DNA from: Ulota crispa
Taxonomy: Eukaryota; Streptophyta; Bryopsida; Orthotrichales; Orthotrichaceae
Assembly (NCBI GenBank): GCA_963920765.1
Contig: OY987244.1
Coordinates: 29,678,358-29,742,357 of the forward strand
DNA length: 64,000 nt
Direction: 5' to 3'
The first letter of the stretch is position 1. Each line of letters begins with the position of its first letter. The notes beneath the pieces are model-generated. The model did no database searches. It saw only the letters and a list, made by a program, of their open reading frames with translations, and had not been told where the DNA came from. Below, piece by piece: positions 11,230 to 20,900 of the stretch. The position numbers and the translations under genes were made by a program.

Positions 11230-11484
11230 AATTTGTTTAAGATTAATAAAACAAAAAAGTTGCTTTTGTTTGAGGTTGTGGGACTTGATTTTATTCGTCT
11301 TCTTTCTATTTGAACATTTTGTTTCCTTCTTGAATGCTTTTTAACTAGTTTTGGAAGTAGTTCACTTTGAGCCACTTTCTGGGGTGATGTTTTTCTAAGA
11401 CCTTTTTTCGGTGGGTGTAGGTTCATTGACAACAAAGGTTTTGTGCTGGGCAACGACGGTGTACTGCTGCGGTATCTTGGCTGA
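5369..11484 (+). CDS. HCF136: Photosystem II stability/assembly factor HCF136 (Ycf48 homologue), nine exons
   Basis: HCF136 is the thylakoid-lumen factor that binds newly made D1/D2 and is required for early photosystem II assembly. Exons joined by GT..AG are 5369-5795, 7334-7439, 7583-7712, 8027-8157, 8876-9008, 9360-9482, 9956-10030, 10701-10816 and 11421-11484: 1,305 nt, 434 residues plus stop, all phases matching. Residues 1 to about 70 look like a stroma-targeting peptide. A twin-arginine signal follows (SRRDVLAA, Arg81-Arg82, hydrophobic run, then AALA before residue 111), as expected for a Tat-imported lumen protein. The mature part has Asp-box propeller repeats (KDGGRSW, SNGGEDW, SNRGYNW, TDGGKSW) and family blocks such as [17 protein letters not shown] and AAGGSGILL. 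The first ATG after the leader was taken as the start. Introns 1, 4, 7 and 8 carry repeats or organelle DNA; no exon is damaged. Identity rests on strong recall of the plant family. Confidence 0.96.
5880..5958. mobile_element. 79-bp TTAA palindromic element D1 in HCF136 intron 1
   Basis: It starts TTAACCCCTAAATGTCCAAG and ends CTTGGGCATTTAAGGGTTAA with a short asymmetric middle, so nearly the whole element is terminal inverted repeat. It is the smallest member of the TTAA-CCCCTAA superfamily in the window. Confidence 0.8.
6120..6198. mobile_element. 79-bp TTAA palindromic element D2 in HCF136 intron 1
   Basis: It starts TTAACCCCTAAATGTTCAAG and ends CTTGGGCATTTAAGGGTTAA. It differs from D1 at a few positions and lies in the second unit of the tandem duplication. 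Confidence 0.8.
6300..6735 (+). repeat. Further tandem copies in HCF136 intron 1
   Basis: A block containing CTTTACATTTACAGCATTGG, then TTTGCATTTTACTTAACACT, GTAAGCATCTACTTAATTCA and CATGTCCTAATAATCAACAG occurs at about 6,310-6,480 and again at about 6,560-6,735. With the 240-bp duplication upstream, the intron was lengthened by repeated tandem duplication. Confidence 0.8.
8343..8685. mobile_element. MITE, family F10, in HCF136 intron 4
   Basis: The left end GGGCCGGTTCACATCATGTC and right end GACAGGGTGTGAATCGCC are imperfect inverted copies. The interior has TTGGGACTTGG and CCCCAAGTCTCATGCTC blocks resembling text around 34,930-35,560 in a SAL1 intron. The boundaries are approximate. Confidence 0.55.
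10090..10560 (-). pseudogene. nad6: Mitochondrial nad6 fragment (NUMT) in HCF136 intron 7, antisense
   Basis: The minus strand encodes a clear NADH dehydrogenase subunit 6 segment: [40 protein letters not shown], then after a one-base shift in a run of T near 10,260 the segment [20 protein letters not shown] and [13 protein letters not shown]. The start and the last roughly 40 residues are missing. A TAG replaces the expected Trp codon after IQS. Being partial, frameshifted, stopped and antisense within a spliced nuclear intron, it cannot be functional. It is an insertion of mitochondrial DNA, separate from the larger NUMT downstream. Confidence 0.93.
11166..11231 (+). repeat. (TA)n(TG)n microsatellite in HCF136 intron 8
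   Basis: About 24 TA units run directly into about 8 TG units. A simple-sequence repeat likely to vary in length; no other role is visible. Confidence 0.95.
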
Positions 11485-12257
11485 TCGACACGTGTCTCTA
11501 TCTAGACTTTTTGCCGGAACGAGCTAACTAAGTGCATTATTTTTAGTACTGAGCACTGTTTTTTTTTTTTTCCTCATTCTTTTTGTATCATGGTTGAATT
11601 TTTGTTAATGCACTCAGGATACCATTTCTTGACTGTAGTGGAGAGAAGGATTTTAAATTTTATAAAATAATAGATTTTTTTTGTTTCTTCGGAAAGTGCT
11701 GATTATATTGTGTATGGATTTTTTGCTTGAGGGGGAGACGATCTTGAAAGGATGATTGTCTTTGCAGTAACCTCTGATTTGTTAATTGGTAAGCCCACCT
11801 AACTAACCAATGACAGTAATAGAAATTTGAAGGTAGAATGTCAACCATTCCTAGAAATGCACTGTTTTAGAGCACTGCACCGATTTAGAGCATGCGAACT
11901 TACTTGCACTAATTGTAAACATCATTTTTATCTTTGTGAAGATCACTCCAACCCCAACCTAGTCATAATATTGTTAACCTTCATTGGGGGTTCCCTTTTG
12001 CTCCCCCAATATGAGGATCCCCCAAGCAAATCCAAACCTCAAGCTCTGGCCCTCCTCCAATCAGCTTTGTTGAAATATAACTATATGCTCCCCCTCAGGT
12101 ATATAGGGGGGAATATCCCTCCACCTGGGGGGAGCAAAAGCAGCGGATGAACAATGTTATGGTTATAATTTGATGGCTCTTGACAATAATGGAGGAAGCT
12201 TTGCAAAAGCTACCTTGAGAAAGTTTGAGGATATATCTTCAAAAGCAAACCAGTGAG
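11485..12257. other. HCF136 3' flank with a short inverted repeat
   Basis: After the HCF136 stop the sequence becomes AT-rich (probable 3' UTR). CTTTTGCTCCCCC at about 11,995 and GGGGGGAGCAAAAG at about 12,127-12,140 are inverted and may bound a short MITE-like element. No gene was recognised. Confidence 0.45.
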
Positions 12258-12586
12258 TAGCCCGTAAAGGACTGATGGATAACCGTGGCTTGCCCGGCCT
12301 AAAGCAATCTATAGTGTTTTGCACATGGGCATTAGTAGTATTGCTTCAAAAAGTTGGAAAAGTCAACAGTGCATGGTGCCCTCATGAAAATTGCAAGAAG
12401 GGTAGCTTAGGAGCTAACACCATGTTTCTAAATCTTATCACAATTTGGGTTACTAAAAAAAACGAATGCATCTCAAGAGGTAATTTTTTGTCTTCCATGA
12501 TGAACCATGTGTTTATGGTCACTTTTGAGAAAAATCAGCTAAAAGCCGGAGGACGATTTTTGTCCTCCCCAACATTTAGGAGTTAA
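12258..12586. mobile_element. TTAA-type element, family C copy 1
   Basis: The interior matches family C at 51,175-51,529: CCGTGGCTTGCCCGGCC, TATTGCTTCAAAAAGTTG, CATGAAAATTGCAA and the GGACGATTTTTGTCC motif near the end. The right end ACATTTAGGAGTTAA is close to the superfamily consensus; the left end has decayed. Confidence 0.7.
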
Positions 12587-12711
12587 AGACAAACCTTGTA
12601 GCCACAATATTAAGAGCTTGAAAAGCTCTACGAGTGTATGGCTAGAGTGAAGTCATGAGCTTAGAATGTTGTGCAAAATAGAATCTATTTATTGAACCAG
12701 CTCATGAACAA

Positions 12712-12751
12712 TATTATGAACCAAGGACCTCTCAAAGACGTAGTAGTGGGA
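12712..12751 (+). repeat. NUMT boundary inverted repeat, left copy
   Basis: The roughly 40-bp stretch containing GAACCAAGGACCTCTCAAAG and ACGTAGTAGTGGGA occurs on this strand here and on the opposite strand at 16,102-16,141. Beyond the repeat the sequences diverge completely. Confidence 0.85.
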
Positions 12752-13316
12752 CTTCAGTTTTTTCTTTTTATACCCTTCTCCTCTATTCTTAGTTAGCCAT
12801 CAAATGGCACTAAGTCTATGTTTGTAAGTTGTATGTCTAATAAATAAATAAAATTTTTATGAGTTCAACATAATATAATAGTAATAGTTGCATAATTCAC
12901 AAGTCTGAATTGGATTCAAGACTGAATTTGAGCAAGGCTACAGAGCGTAGCTTTTTGCGGGGTGCGATAAAAAAAAAGAATTTTTTTCACAAATTGGCCT
13001 TTGCTAAAAATGAGGAAAGCACTGTGCCTCCAATGACTCTCTGTACCGTTTTATTTCTTCATCCTCTTGGTTGTCTCTAGCCCCATCATTTGTTATGCAA
13101 ATAATGTGGGCACAGCACCGGTTTAATTGCGTTTTGCGGAGAAATGATCACCGCAGCATGAGGCTACACCTGCGCCCTGAATCATGACAAATGATTTCTA
13201 TTTGCCAAGCAACGAAGCGGCCCCCTACATTTGTCTGTCACTCTCTTCTGGTACCTTAAGCGACAGAAAAAAAAAAAAAGATTTTTGGAGAAGAAAACTA
13301 GGTGAATAAAAACCCA

Positions 13317-13388
13317 AGCGGAAAAAGGGACTTGAACCCTCAACTTCAGCCTTGGCAAGGTTGTACTCTACCATTAAGCTATTTCCGC
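13317..13388 (-). tRNA. trnG-GCC: Mitochondrial-type tRNA-Gly(GCC) within the NUMT
   Basis: On the minus strand, acceptor strands GCGGAAA and TTTCCGC pair perfectly. The D arm contains TTAATGGTAGA, the anticodon loop is TTGCCAA between ACCT and AGGC-type stems, and the T arm contains GGTTCAAGT. CCA is not encoded. It is structurally intact but, lying in a NUMT, is probably not expressed. Confidence 0.9.
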
Positions 13389-13479
13389 TAGCTCCGATAA
13401 GACAAAACAATAGGAAAAAAGTAAGAAGGCCTTTACACTTATCAGATGTATTCTTTTAGTAGAATTTGATGGATAAGCC

Positions 13480-13553
13480 CATGCTTAGAAAGATTCAAAC
13501 TCTCAACCCCCAAATCCGTAGTTTGGTGCTCTATCTGATTGAGCTACAAGCAC
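13480..13553 (-). tRNA. trnR-ACG: Mitochondrial-type tRNA-Arg(ACG) within the NUMT
   Basis: The minus strand has acceptor strands GTGCTTG and TAAGCAT (two G-U pairs), a D arm with AGCTCAATCAGATAGAGC, anticodon stem CCAAA/TTTGG around loop CTACGGA, and a T loop in GAGTTTGAATCTTTC. The weakened T stem and acceptor suggest decay after insertion. A trnR(ACG) is typical of bryophyte mitochondria. Confidence 0.85.
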
Positions 13554-14202
13554 AAATTTCTTATTCTTAAGCACTACGTGTCATGTAGGCTGCATTATTA
13601 CAAAGAAAAAACATATGTATATATGATATGAAAAAATATTTTAAGAATTGAAAAAAAAAAAAAGATATGCTTTTTTTTTCCCTATTCATTTAAATTTAAG
13701 CGATGGTATACTTTGTAAATTAGGATAGTATTACCCTATTGCATTATTTCAAGGCGTTTATGCCTTCTGTGACTCAAAAAAGTTTATTATAGCACTGTGA
13801 TCAAATTAGTCAACATTTTGACCGCAGTTAAGTGATATGGATGCATTATAACACGTTAGTAATCAAGTTCAAAAAAGAATACTATGTTGATTTGATTAGC
13901 TCGCGTTTAGGTTTTACTGCTAAAAAAAAAACAAAATATATATAGATTTTGTTTTCTCATTTCTCCTACCTAATTTATTGGCTCTATCCAAAAAGCGGAA
14001 ATGCAGACGTTATTAAAGGTTGCTCTTGGTGTAATGTTGACCAGGTACAGAGTTTTTTTTTAGTTGAAAGCGTTATGGATTATCATAGGTAAATGAAAAA
14101 AAAGGTGGCGTATAAACGGGCCACAGGCCACAAATTGTACCACTTTTTTTTCTTTTTATTGCAGCACAGCTCTGGCTGACCATTTTTCTCCGAAATAATT
14201 TT

Positions 14203-14275
14203 GTCCCTTTCATCTAGGGGTATAGGACATCGTCTTTTCATGGCGAGAACACGGGTTCAAATCCTGTAAGGGATA
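14203..14275 (+). tRNA. trnE-TTC: Mitochondrial-type tRNA-Glu(TTC) within the NUMT
   Basis: Acceptor GTCCCTT pairs with AAGGGAT. The D arm is CATCTAGGGGTATAGGAC, the anticodon stem TCGTC/GGCGA encloses loop TTTTCAT (anticodon TTC), and the T arm contains CGGGTTCAAATCCTG. It is well preserved and lies upstream of rps12, as in ancestral plant mitochondrial genomes. Confidence 0.92.
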
Positions 14276-14598
14276 GCCTTACTTACATATGCTCTGAGAG
14301 CCAAGCAAAATGAGCTTTCCAGTGCACGTAGGAATTTTTTGTCTGAAAAAGAAAAGGACACAAAAAAGTGGAAAAAAGACTTTTTTTTCAGTGTCTTCGC
14401 CCTTTATTCTAGTTTTTCACTATTCTCCTTCATTCTTTTTTTTTGTGTCCTCCTGATGAATGAAAATCATAGAAAGCATAGTAATGAAAGGGCACACGAT
14501 ATAGCGGCCAAAGGCCCTATTCCCATAACGAATAGAGCATAAGAAATAAGAAAGAAAAATTTTATGCAACTTTCTAAAAAAAACCAAGTAAGTGAAAT

Positions 14599-14979
14599 AT
14601 GCCTACAATAAATCAATTGATTTGTCATGGTAGAAAGTCAAAACGGCGCACACAATGTACTTGAGCCTTAACTCAATGTCCTCAAAAGCAAGGAGTATGC
14701 CTGCGTGTTTTGACGAGAACACCAAAGAAACCTAATTCGGCTTTACGCAAGATAGCCAAAGTACGTTTAACCAATCGAAATGAGATAATTGCTTACATTC
14801 CCGGCAAAGGCCATAATTTGCAAGAGCATTCTATGGATATTGTTAGAGGGGGTAGAGCAAAAGATTTGCCAGGTGTAAAATACCATTGTATTTGAGGAAT
14901 TAAAGATTTGCAAGGAATATCGAGTTGACGTCGAGGCAGATCTAAATATGGTACAAAAAAACCCAAAGATTCTATATGA
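14599..14979 (+). pseudogene. rps12: Mitochondrial ribosomal protein S12 gene, broken by three stops (NUMT)
   Basis: The full-length frame of 127 codons begins MPTINQLI and ends SKYGTKKPKDSI, the usual length for plant mitochondrial S12. Recognisable blocks are [36 protein letters not shown] and RRGRSKYG. TGA replaces the expected Arg CGA at three places (before ALTQCP, after YHCI, before RRGRS). Further missense changes (Arg to Cys in LICHGRK and RTQCT, Ser to Leu in RVLTR, Gly-Glu to Gly-Lys in PGKGHN) are also C-to-T or G-to-A at CpG. No length change is seen. The pattern fits methylcytosine decay in the nucleus. Confidence 0.93.
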
Positions 14980-15475
14980 ATTTATTTGTCAAATCATCCA
15001 ATTTCAGCTTTGTTTTTGGTTTATCAAAGGCAAAGGCGGGAATCAAAAAAAATGAAAATTGGCCATTTAGCAGAATTTTTTTTTTTTTTTCAGAAAACTT
15101 TTTTGCGCGTCGTTTATCGCATTGTAGATATTTATGCTATGCCCTAGAAGGGCATGTGCCATCAAGACCTAAAAGTCGTGGGGCAAGCATATACAATAGC
15201 TTAGACAATTTGGGCTATATCCGGGGCTTGCATGGTAAACAAAAAAAATTAATAAAAAAATTGGTCCATATCTGCATGATTAATGGTAGAAAAATGAGAT
15301 CTTGTGCTATTGTTTATAAAACTTTCCATTGTGTAGCTCAGCATGGCGATATATTAAGACTTTTGGTTAATGCCATAGAAAATGTCAAGCCTATTTGTGA
15401 AGTGAAAAAGGTAAGAATTTCTGGTACTACTCAATTAGTACCATCTATTATAGCAACAAATCGTCAAGAAACGAT
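14976..15475 (+). pseudogene. rps7: Mitochondrial ribosomal protein S7 gene, 3' truncated (NUMT)
   Basis: The frame starts at an ATG that overlaps the rps12 stop (ATGA). The conserved S7 core is clear: LVNAIENVKPICEVKKVRIS then GTTQLVPSIIATNRQET. After that the protein match stops near 15,475 and the frame runs on into unrelated sequence to 15,614. The C-terminal S7 part (about 55 residues) is absent. Arg-to-Cys in TFHCVAQHG and Arg-to-Gln in GTTQLV again are CpG transitions. The first 80 or so residues are open but not conserved enough for me to vouch for. Confidence 0.88.
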
Positions 15476-15550
15476 ATCCAAGAAATATAATCATCCAAAG
15501 AAACAGCTTCTACAACAATGGATAGGGGTCAAGAAGAGCCCTTGCCCTCC

Positions 15551-15584
15551 GAACAGTATGGGAGCCTTTCAGCTCGTACTGCTC
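15551..15584 (-). ncRNA. Group II intron domain V (fragment, NUMT)
   Basis: The minus strand reads GAGCAGTACGAGCTGAAAGG followed by CTCCCATACTGTTC, exactly 34 nt. The lower stem GAGCAGTA/TACTGTTC pairs fully, the AGC triad is present and a GAAA-containing loop caps the upper stem, as in plant mitochondrial group II introns. The downstream GGAGGGCAAGGGCTCTTCTT resembles what follows domain V in such introns. The host intron was not identified. It lies opposite to and directly after the truncated rps7, so the NUMT is a rearranged composite. Confidence 0.8.
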
Positions 15585-16101
15585 ACCTTCCTAGATCTTA
15601 ACCTTGGACCTTAGGCAAAATAGTTAGAGTTCTCAGTATCTTAATTTGTGCCGCAGCCCACAAATCATTGTTGGCGGCGCCGTGGTATTTGTTGTCCACA
15701 CAGCAGTTTTATACTTACACTAGTCATAGGTAACATTTCCCGAGCGAATTTTAGCTCTTATGTCTCTCACCTCTATGTATATCTCTCCAATTAGATCTGT
15801 AAATAGTACACAATCAAAAGAACCCCAAGCGAGCCAATTTTGACGCCCTAGCTTGCATCTACAATCTTACGCAAGAGAGCTAATTGCTCAAACTTAAAAA
15901 CCTTTATGGCCTTCGGCCCTTAGCGGGCCCACGTGTAATTGGAACATATCCTTGGCTTCCTTTGTGAGGCCGAAATTGTGAAATATTATGCATTTTGTAC
16001 AGTACAGTACTGCCATTTCTCAAAGTTTGGTGAGAGAAAAAACGATGTGAATCCAGAGAATTGGCGTTACCGAGGTTTGAGTGTGTAAGGATTGATTTGG
16101 G

Positions 16102-16141
16102 TCCCACTACTACGTCTTTGAGAGGTCCTTGGTTCATAATA
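16102..16141 (-). repeat. NUMT boundary inverted repeat, right copy
   Basis: Complement of the stretch at 12,712-12,751. An open frame of 77 codons on the minus strand starts inside it (15,904-16,137), but I could not match the product to a mitochondrial protein. Confidence 0.85.
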
Positions 16142-17934
16142 ATCTTACCATCCCATTTTATTGCGTCTCAAATAGTTGAATACAAATATGCAGATCAAGC
16201 CGTCGAATCTAATGTGAAAGAATCTTAGAATTCTTGATCAATATTGAGCAGGGAAAGAACGGTTCTTACTACTGAAGTTAGCTACTAACTTGAAGAGTTC
16301 TATATCATAAATGGTACACATTTGTGTATGGGTATACGAATCTCTTGAAGATGTTGGGAAGAACCACCCTTCACCTTCACAACATTCCCTTAGACCAACT
16401 TCGTAACTCTCTCCACCTCATGCACTTACTTTATTAATTTTCACAATGTTCGAGTAAGTTACTCCATACAACGAAGTGCATTTTAGGTGGAGAAGCTATG
16501 GAATTGAAGACGTCGGGGCCTCAAAATGACAATGGAAAACACATAGACAGAGCAATGTTGGACATAATTGAGATTAAAACAAGTGGCACTAGAAAGCAGA
16601 CTTCCTACAGAGCTCAGTTGTTTAGGTCATTTGCTGAAAACTTCATCAATGGTGACGTATCGTCAGAACTCGCAAGTTCAAACTTGGGACTAATCTACAA
16701 CAGTTGGGTAGCACAACTGTCTTTTTTAACGACTATATTCTGATTAACTTCAACATGGTTTTGGTACAGATTTGACTTAGTTGTTACAGCGTGTTCTAAT
16801 TCTTGTTTTTTACTTATCTCAAACATAGCCCTCCCTAATTGAGGGGTAGCGGCTTCAAAACCGCCAAGGACATGATCCAGACGCCTACTGACTTACCAAT
16901 GTTAGCAACAGCAACTCATCTATTCCTACACATAGTTGGACCTACTAGCAACTGATGCAAGCATGGCTCGGTATTTATCTATGGCCTCTGGCTTTTAAAT
17001 AGAAATAAGGTTGGTACTGTTCATATTAGTACTCTACAACCTCTCTACTTAGACTTGAATAAGAAGATAATATCAACGCATTTGGCTCCTATGCTCGAGA
17101 TAACTTTTTCTATCACGTGAAGTATTCAACATAATTAGGGAGTGTGATATCTAAGAGATGTATCGAAGTGTGGAAATACCACTTTTACCTTGGAAATACA
17201 TCGATTCAAGAGCTCCATCGCCGCTCTGCTCTTCAATGCCTCGGCCCTGACGACAAATTAACTATGGGACAGTGAAAGCACGTTTGTCAAGTTCGTTCAG
17301 CAGGGCGCATGGTAAAAACGTGTCAAAATCCCAAGTATTGAGAAAATAGCAAAACAGAACCATTAGATTCGGCAAAATCAGACTTCAGAGGCTGTGAACA
17401 TACATTATTGCAACCAGTGTGCAAGAGCAAACAATTAGGATAATCAACTTAATATCCCTCTTCAGCTTAAGGTGTCTGACCAAGTCAGCATAAAAATGGC
17501 TATCCAGAAAAGGAGACTGCAGATAAAATCCAAGAACTTTGTTGTAAAATATAGACATCTTTATGTCACAAGAGAATTGTCGAAAGAGTGTTTGATAGTA
17601 CAAAAAAATGAGGTTGAATTTAACAAAAAACTAAAACACCTGCAGAGTTTCCACGTGACCTCCCTTTCTGCTGAAATCTCTATGTCATGAAAAGATCTGA
17701 CACTAGACCGCAGAAGGCGCAGCAGACTATCGGGAGACTCAGATAGTTGTAGCAACTAGTCTTCGACATGTCCCGTTTATGCAAGGGGACTCATCCTCAG
17801 ACCAATACAGTGCACAGCCACTCTAAGGCACATACATTGCTCAATAAACCTGTGTACCTACATTTATACAAAACCCTAAACTCGAAATCAACATGATGCA
17901 AATCATTCATCACATTGAGAAGCTGAGGGATGCC
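16142..17934. other. Spacer between the NUMT and the SUD1 gene
   Basis: No protein, RNA or terminal inverted repeat was recognised. The part next to 17,934 should contain the SUD1-like 3' UTR. A frame of 81 codons at 16,498-16,743 has no recognisable domain. Confidence 0.45.
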
Positions 17935-20900
17935 TTAGCTACTGATGTCTTCATGGCTGACAGAACCCCGAAACTTTAAAGCGCTAGCCGTTGCCCCCAT
18001 TCTGTGCGCCCCCGCCGATGCAGAATCCACCATTCTCTCCGAATTTATCCCAACGCTGCCTGCATCAACTGCTGCTGCTTCAAGTTCGTCTCCATTCCTT
18101 TTCTGCTCTCCTGTATTCAACCATGTTTGGGGTGCTTCATCTACTTGCATATCTGCACCATCTTCAGATTCTTCCAACCCTGGAGAACGAAAACATCATT
18201 ACATATAACACAACCTTGAATTGAAATCTATTTTAAAATTGTTAATTAGCTGATTATCCTCGACAGCAACGCAAGCTATATTGACGAACATGATTCCATT
18301 CCTCAATTATGTGCTGCCAATTTAGAGAACAGGTGTCGTTAAATGATAGACGCACCCTCCATACACTCCCTAGGCAGGTGATCACATTTGAAGACAAATC
18401 TGCTATAGTATCAAAGCTGAGGTTGTATACCCGATGATGGTAATTTCAACACCTCTGGACTAGGAGGAGCTTTCTTGTGATCTCCATAATTATGCAGCCG
18501 CCTTCCAACAAGATACCGATCGTCCCGAATAGAATCGTGAAGATCCAGCAGCCCTTGATGAATTCGATGTCCACCATACCAGAAAATTCCAAAAAAGAGG
18601 CATCCAAGCCAGGCATACCGATACACAGCCGAGTTTGTCATCAATGAACCACCGAGAAGAGGAAACAATCCTCTTGCAAAGACATATGGCACACACAGAG
18701 CCGTCAAGAGATGGATGAGTACTGGCGCAATGATATTTGTAAATACCCACCAACCCCTAAGTTGGGAAAACCCGTCATTCCGAACTTGTTCAAACTTCAC
18801 GCGCCAGCTATCATCAACCAGGGGCACGATCTGTCCAAGCATCACCTGTTGAGATAAGAGCATTGCTTAAAACTTAACACGTTTTGCTTGACCAGAACTA
18901 CTCATCATCATGCCAAATAATACGTAAGCCACTAAAAGAGTTGCGCATTAAATATACAAGAATCTGTGACCCTGTGCCAACAACGACAAAAACGTAATCC
19001 TCAAAAGTGAGAAACAACTGCACCATATAGGCAACTCACCAGTCTTGTCCAGATCTTCAAAAACACTAGTCCCAATGCCCAATCTTGATAAAGGAGAAAT
19101 ACAGGACTCTCATTAATAGGTACTCGCAAGGGAACAACAATGAGTAGCTCAAAAAGAAGGCCGATGAGCACCGGGATAACCACAATCTGCAGAGCCCAAA
19201 ACCCACTCAGCATTAAATATAGCAAACTATCAAATACTGGTCAAATGATCTAAAGCTGATTTTTCATAAAAAATGCCACGTGAAGTATTTGATAAATGAA
19301 CCAAAATGTTATTCACTGAACTTAAACACTGGTTAATCAATCTGTACTACCAGTAACATTATCGTGACAACAGTTGAAGACGAAAGGAGCTCCTCTTACC
19401 CAGAGTGATAGAAGCACAAAGCTCTTCGCTAATATGGATGACCACTTGACAACCTGTCGCAAAAAGACCCGTATGTCGTGGGTCCGGAGGTAGTCTACGA
19501 CATATTGTATGGCAGCAGCAGTAGCCCAAAGCACATAGCACCCGATGTTGAATGCGTACAGATCTACAAAAACAGAAGAAACCATGTCAAGACTCCACAT
19601 TCCAGTTTCACGAGCAAACTCAAAACGAAAAAACAGTCCTTTAGTCACCGCCGGAAACACATGTTGATGTTTATAGAAATCCAAATGTTTCAATTGTGGA
19701 AATGTAGCACAAATACATACTAGTAAGTGACTACAAAGATTCAGAATTACGGCAGAACCAAAGCATGCTTCTCACCATTGCACTTTGCACCACGGGTAAT
19801 AGGAAGACGCGAGAAGGAAGTGAATATAAACCGCCCAATGGATATAGGAAGGAGCACCATGGTCGAGTTAAACGCAAGCAGAGTTAGCCATGCCCCCAGC
19901 AAAAGAAGCACAATTCGTGATGCAAACTGATACCTGGTAACCAATGGAGTCCAACAGTTAGTACGTTAGATCAATGAAATAAAATCTAAAGAATAAAAAT
20001 GCAAGATTATATAAATTCCCTCTCAAATATACTTTCTGATTAGTACGCCATACAGCCACAAATGCTAAACACGCAGAGCATGAATTGTGGCTTACAAGGA
20101 TCGGCAGAAACAATGAAATACCCCACACACAAAATAACTGGGGCATAAAAACATAGACTCGGGCAAAAGGCAGCTCTTGAAACAAAAAAATACATATTTA
20201 AAAGTCTAGAGTAGCACAAGCAGACCAAGAGGAGGAGGATGCATACTCTTCAGTGTCATGTTCGTCATCAGAGTCAGATACGTCATTGCCCTCCGCAATA
20301 CCAGAAGCATTTTCAATCTGGTGCCGATTTCCTGCGGCATCACCAATTCCAGCTGCTCCTTGATTCTCATCAAAGATATTGTTGACTCTGTCCTGTCTTC
20401 TCTCTTCATTATTATTGACAACGACTCCATTCGCCTCCTCAGTTCCAGGAAGAAGAAATTCCGACAAGCCCAGAGCCCAGCCTACAAATGAAAACCAGTG
20501 GAAGAGGACATTCTTGATAGTTGCACGAGGCCTGAAGTGCTCCACAGCGAAGGGTATACAAATATGAAATAGCAACATATCTGCTGGGATCTCAGTGAAT
20601 GGATCAGAAACCCTGCAAAACCAGAATAGCTCCTTACCATTAGTGCCCCTAGAAATTAGAACTCTAGGAACTGTAACCACTCAAACTAATCTGCAGAAAC
20701 AACAACATGAATGGAACAAGTTGATGCCTAATGTATCTGTCAAATCAAGATTACTAGAGCATGTCAAGATCCATTTTCACAGATACGGCACAACAACGAA
20801 TTGTTCAATCGACTGCAGAAGTTGAGCCTCACCTTATATCCAAAGGAAACATGTGAGGAGCAATTGAAATTGCTAGTCGGACAGGCAAGAACACCAGCAT

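Larger units (their letters stand above)
12710..16141. pseudogene. Large mitochondrial DNA insertion (NUMT), about 3.4 kb
   Basis: The segment carries mitochondrial trnG, trnR, trnE, rps12, rps7 and a group II intron fragment in a nuclear context. Both protein genes are broken. The trnE - rps12 - rps7 neighbourhood matches the ancestral land-plant mitochondrial order. Its edges are marked by the same sequence of about 40 bp in opposite orientation (12,712-12,751 and 16,102-16,141). The outer limits are estimates; parts of 12,760-12,960 could be nuclear. Confidence 0.8.

Noticed and set aside
14599..14979. Functional mitochondrial rps12 rescued by U-to-C RNA editing
   Set aside because: It lies within nuclear DNA next to spliced nuclear genes, and nearby rps7 is truncated; CpG decay explains the stops more simply. 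Kept as a testable alternative.
16498..16743. Small protein gene of 81 codons
   Set aside because: No domain, no good splice context and no homology I can recognise; length is within chance for this composition.
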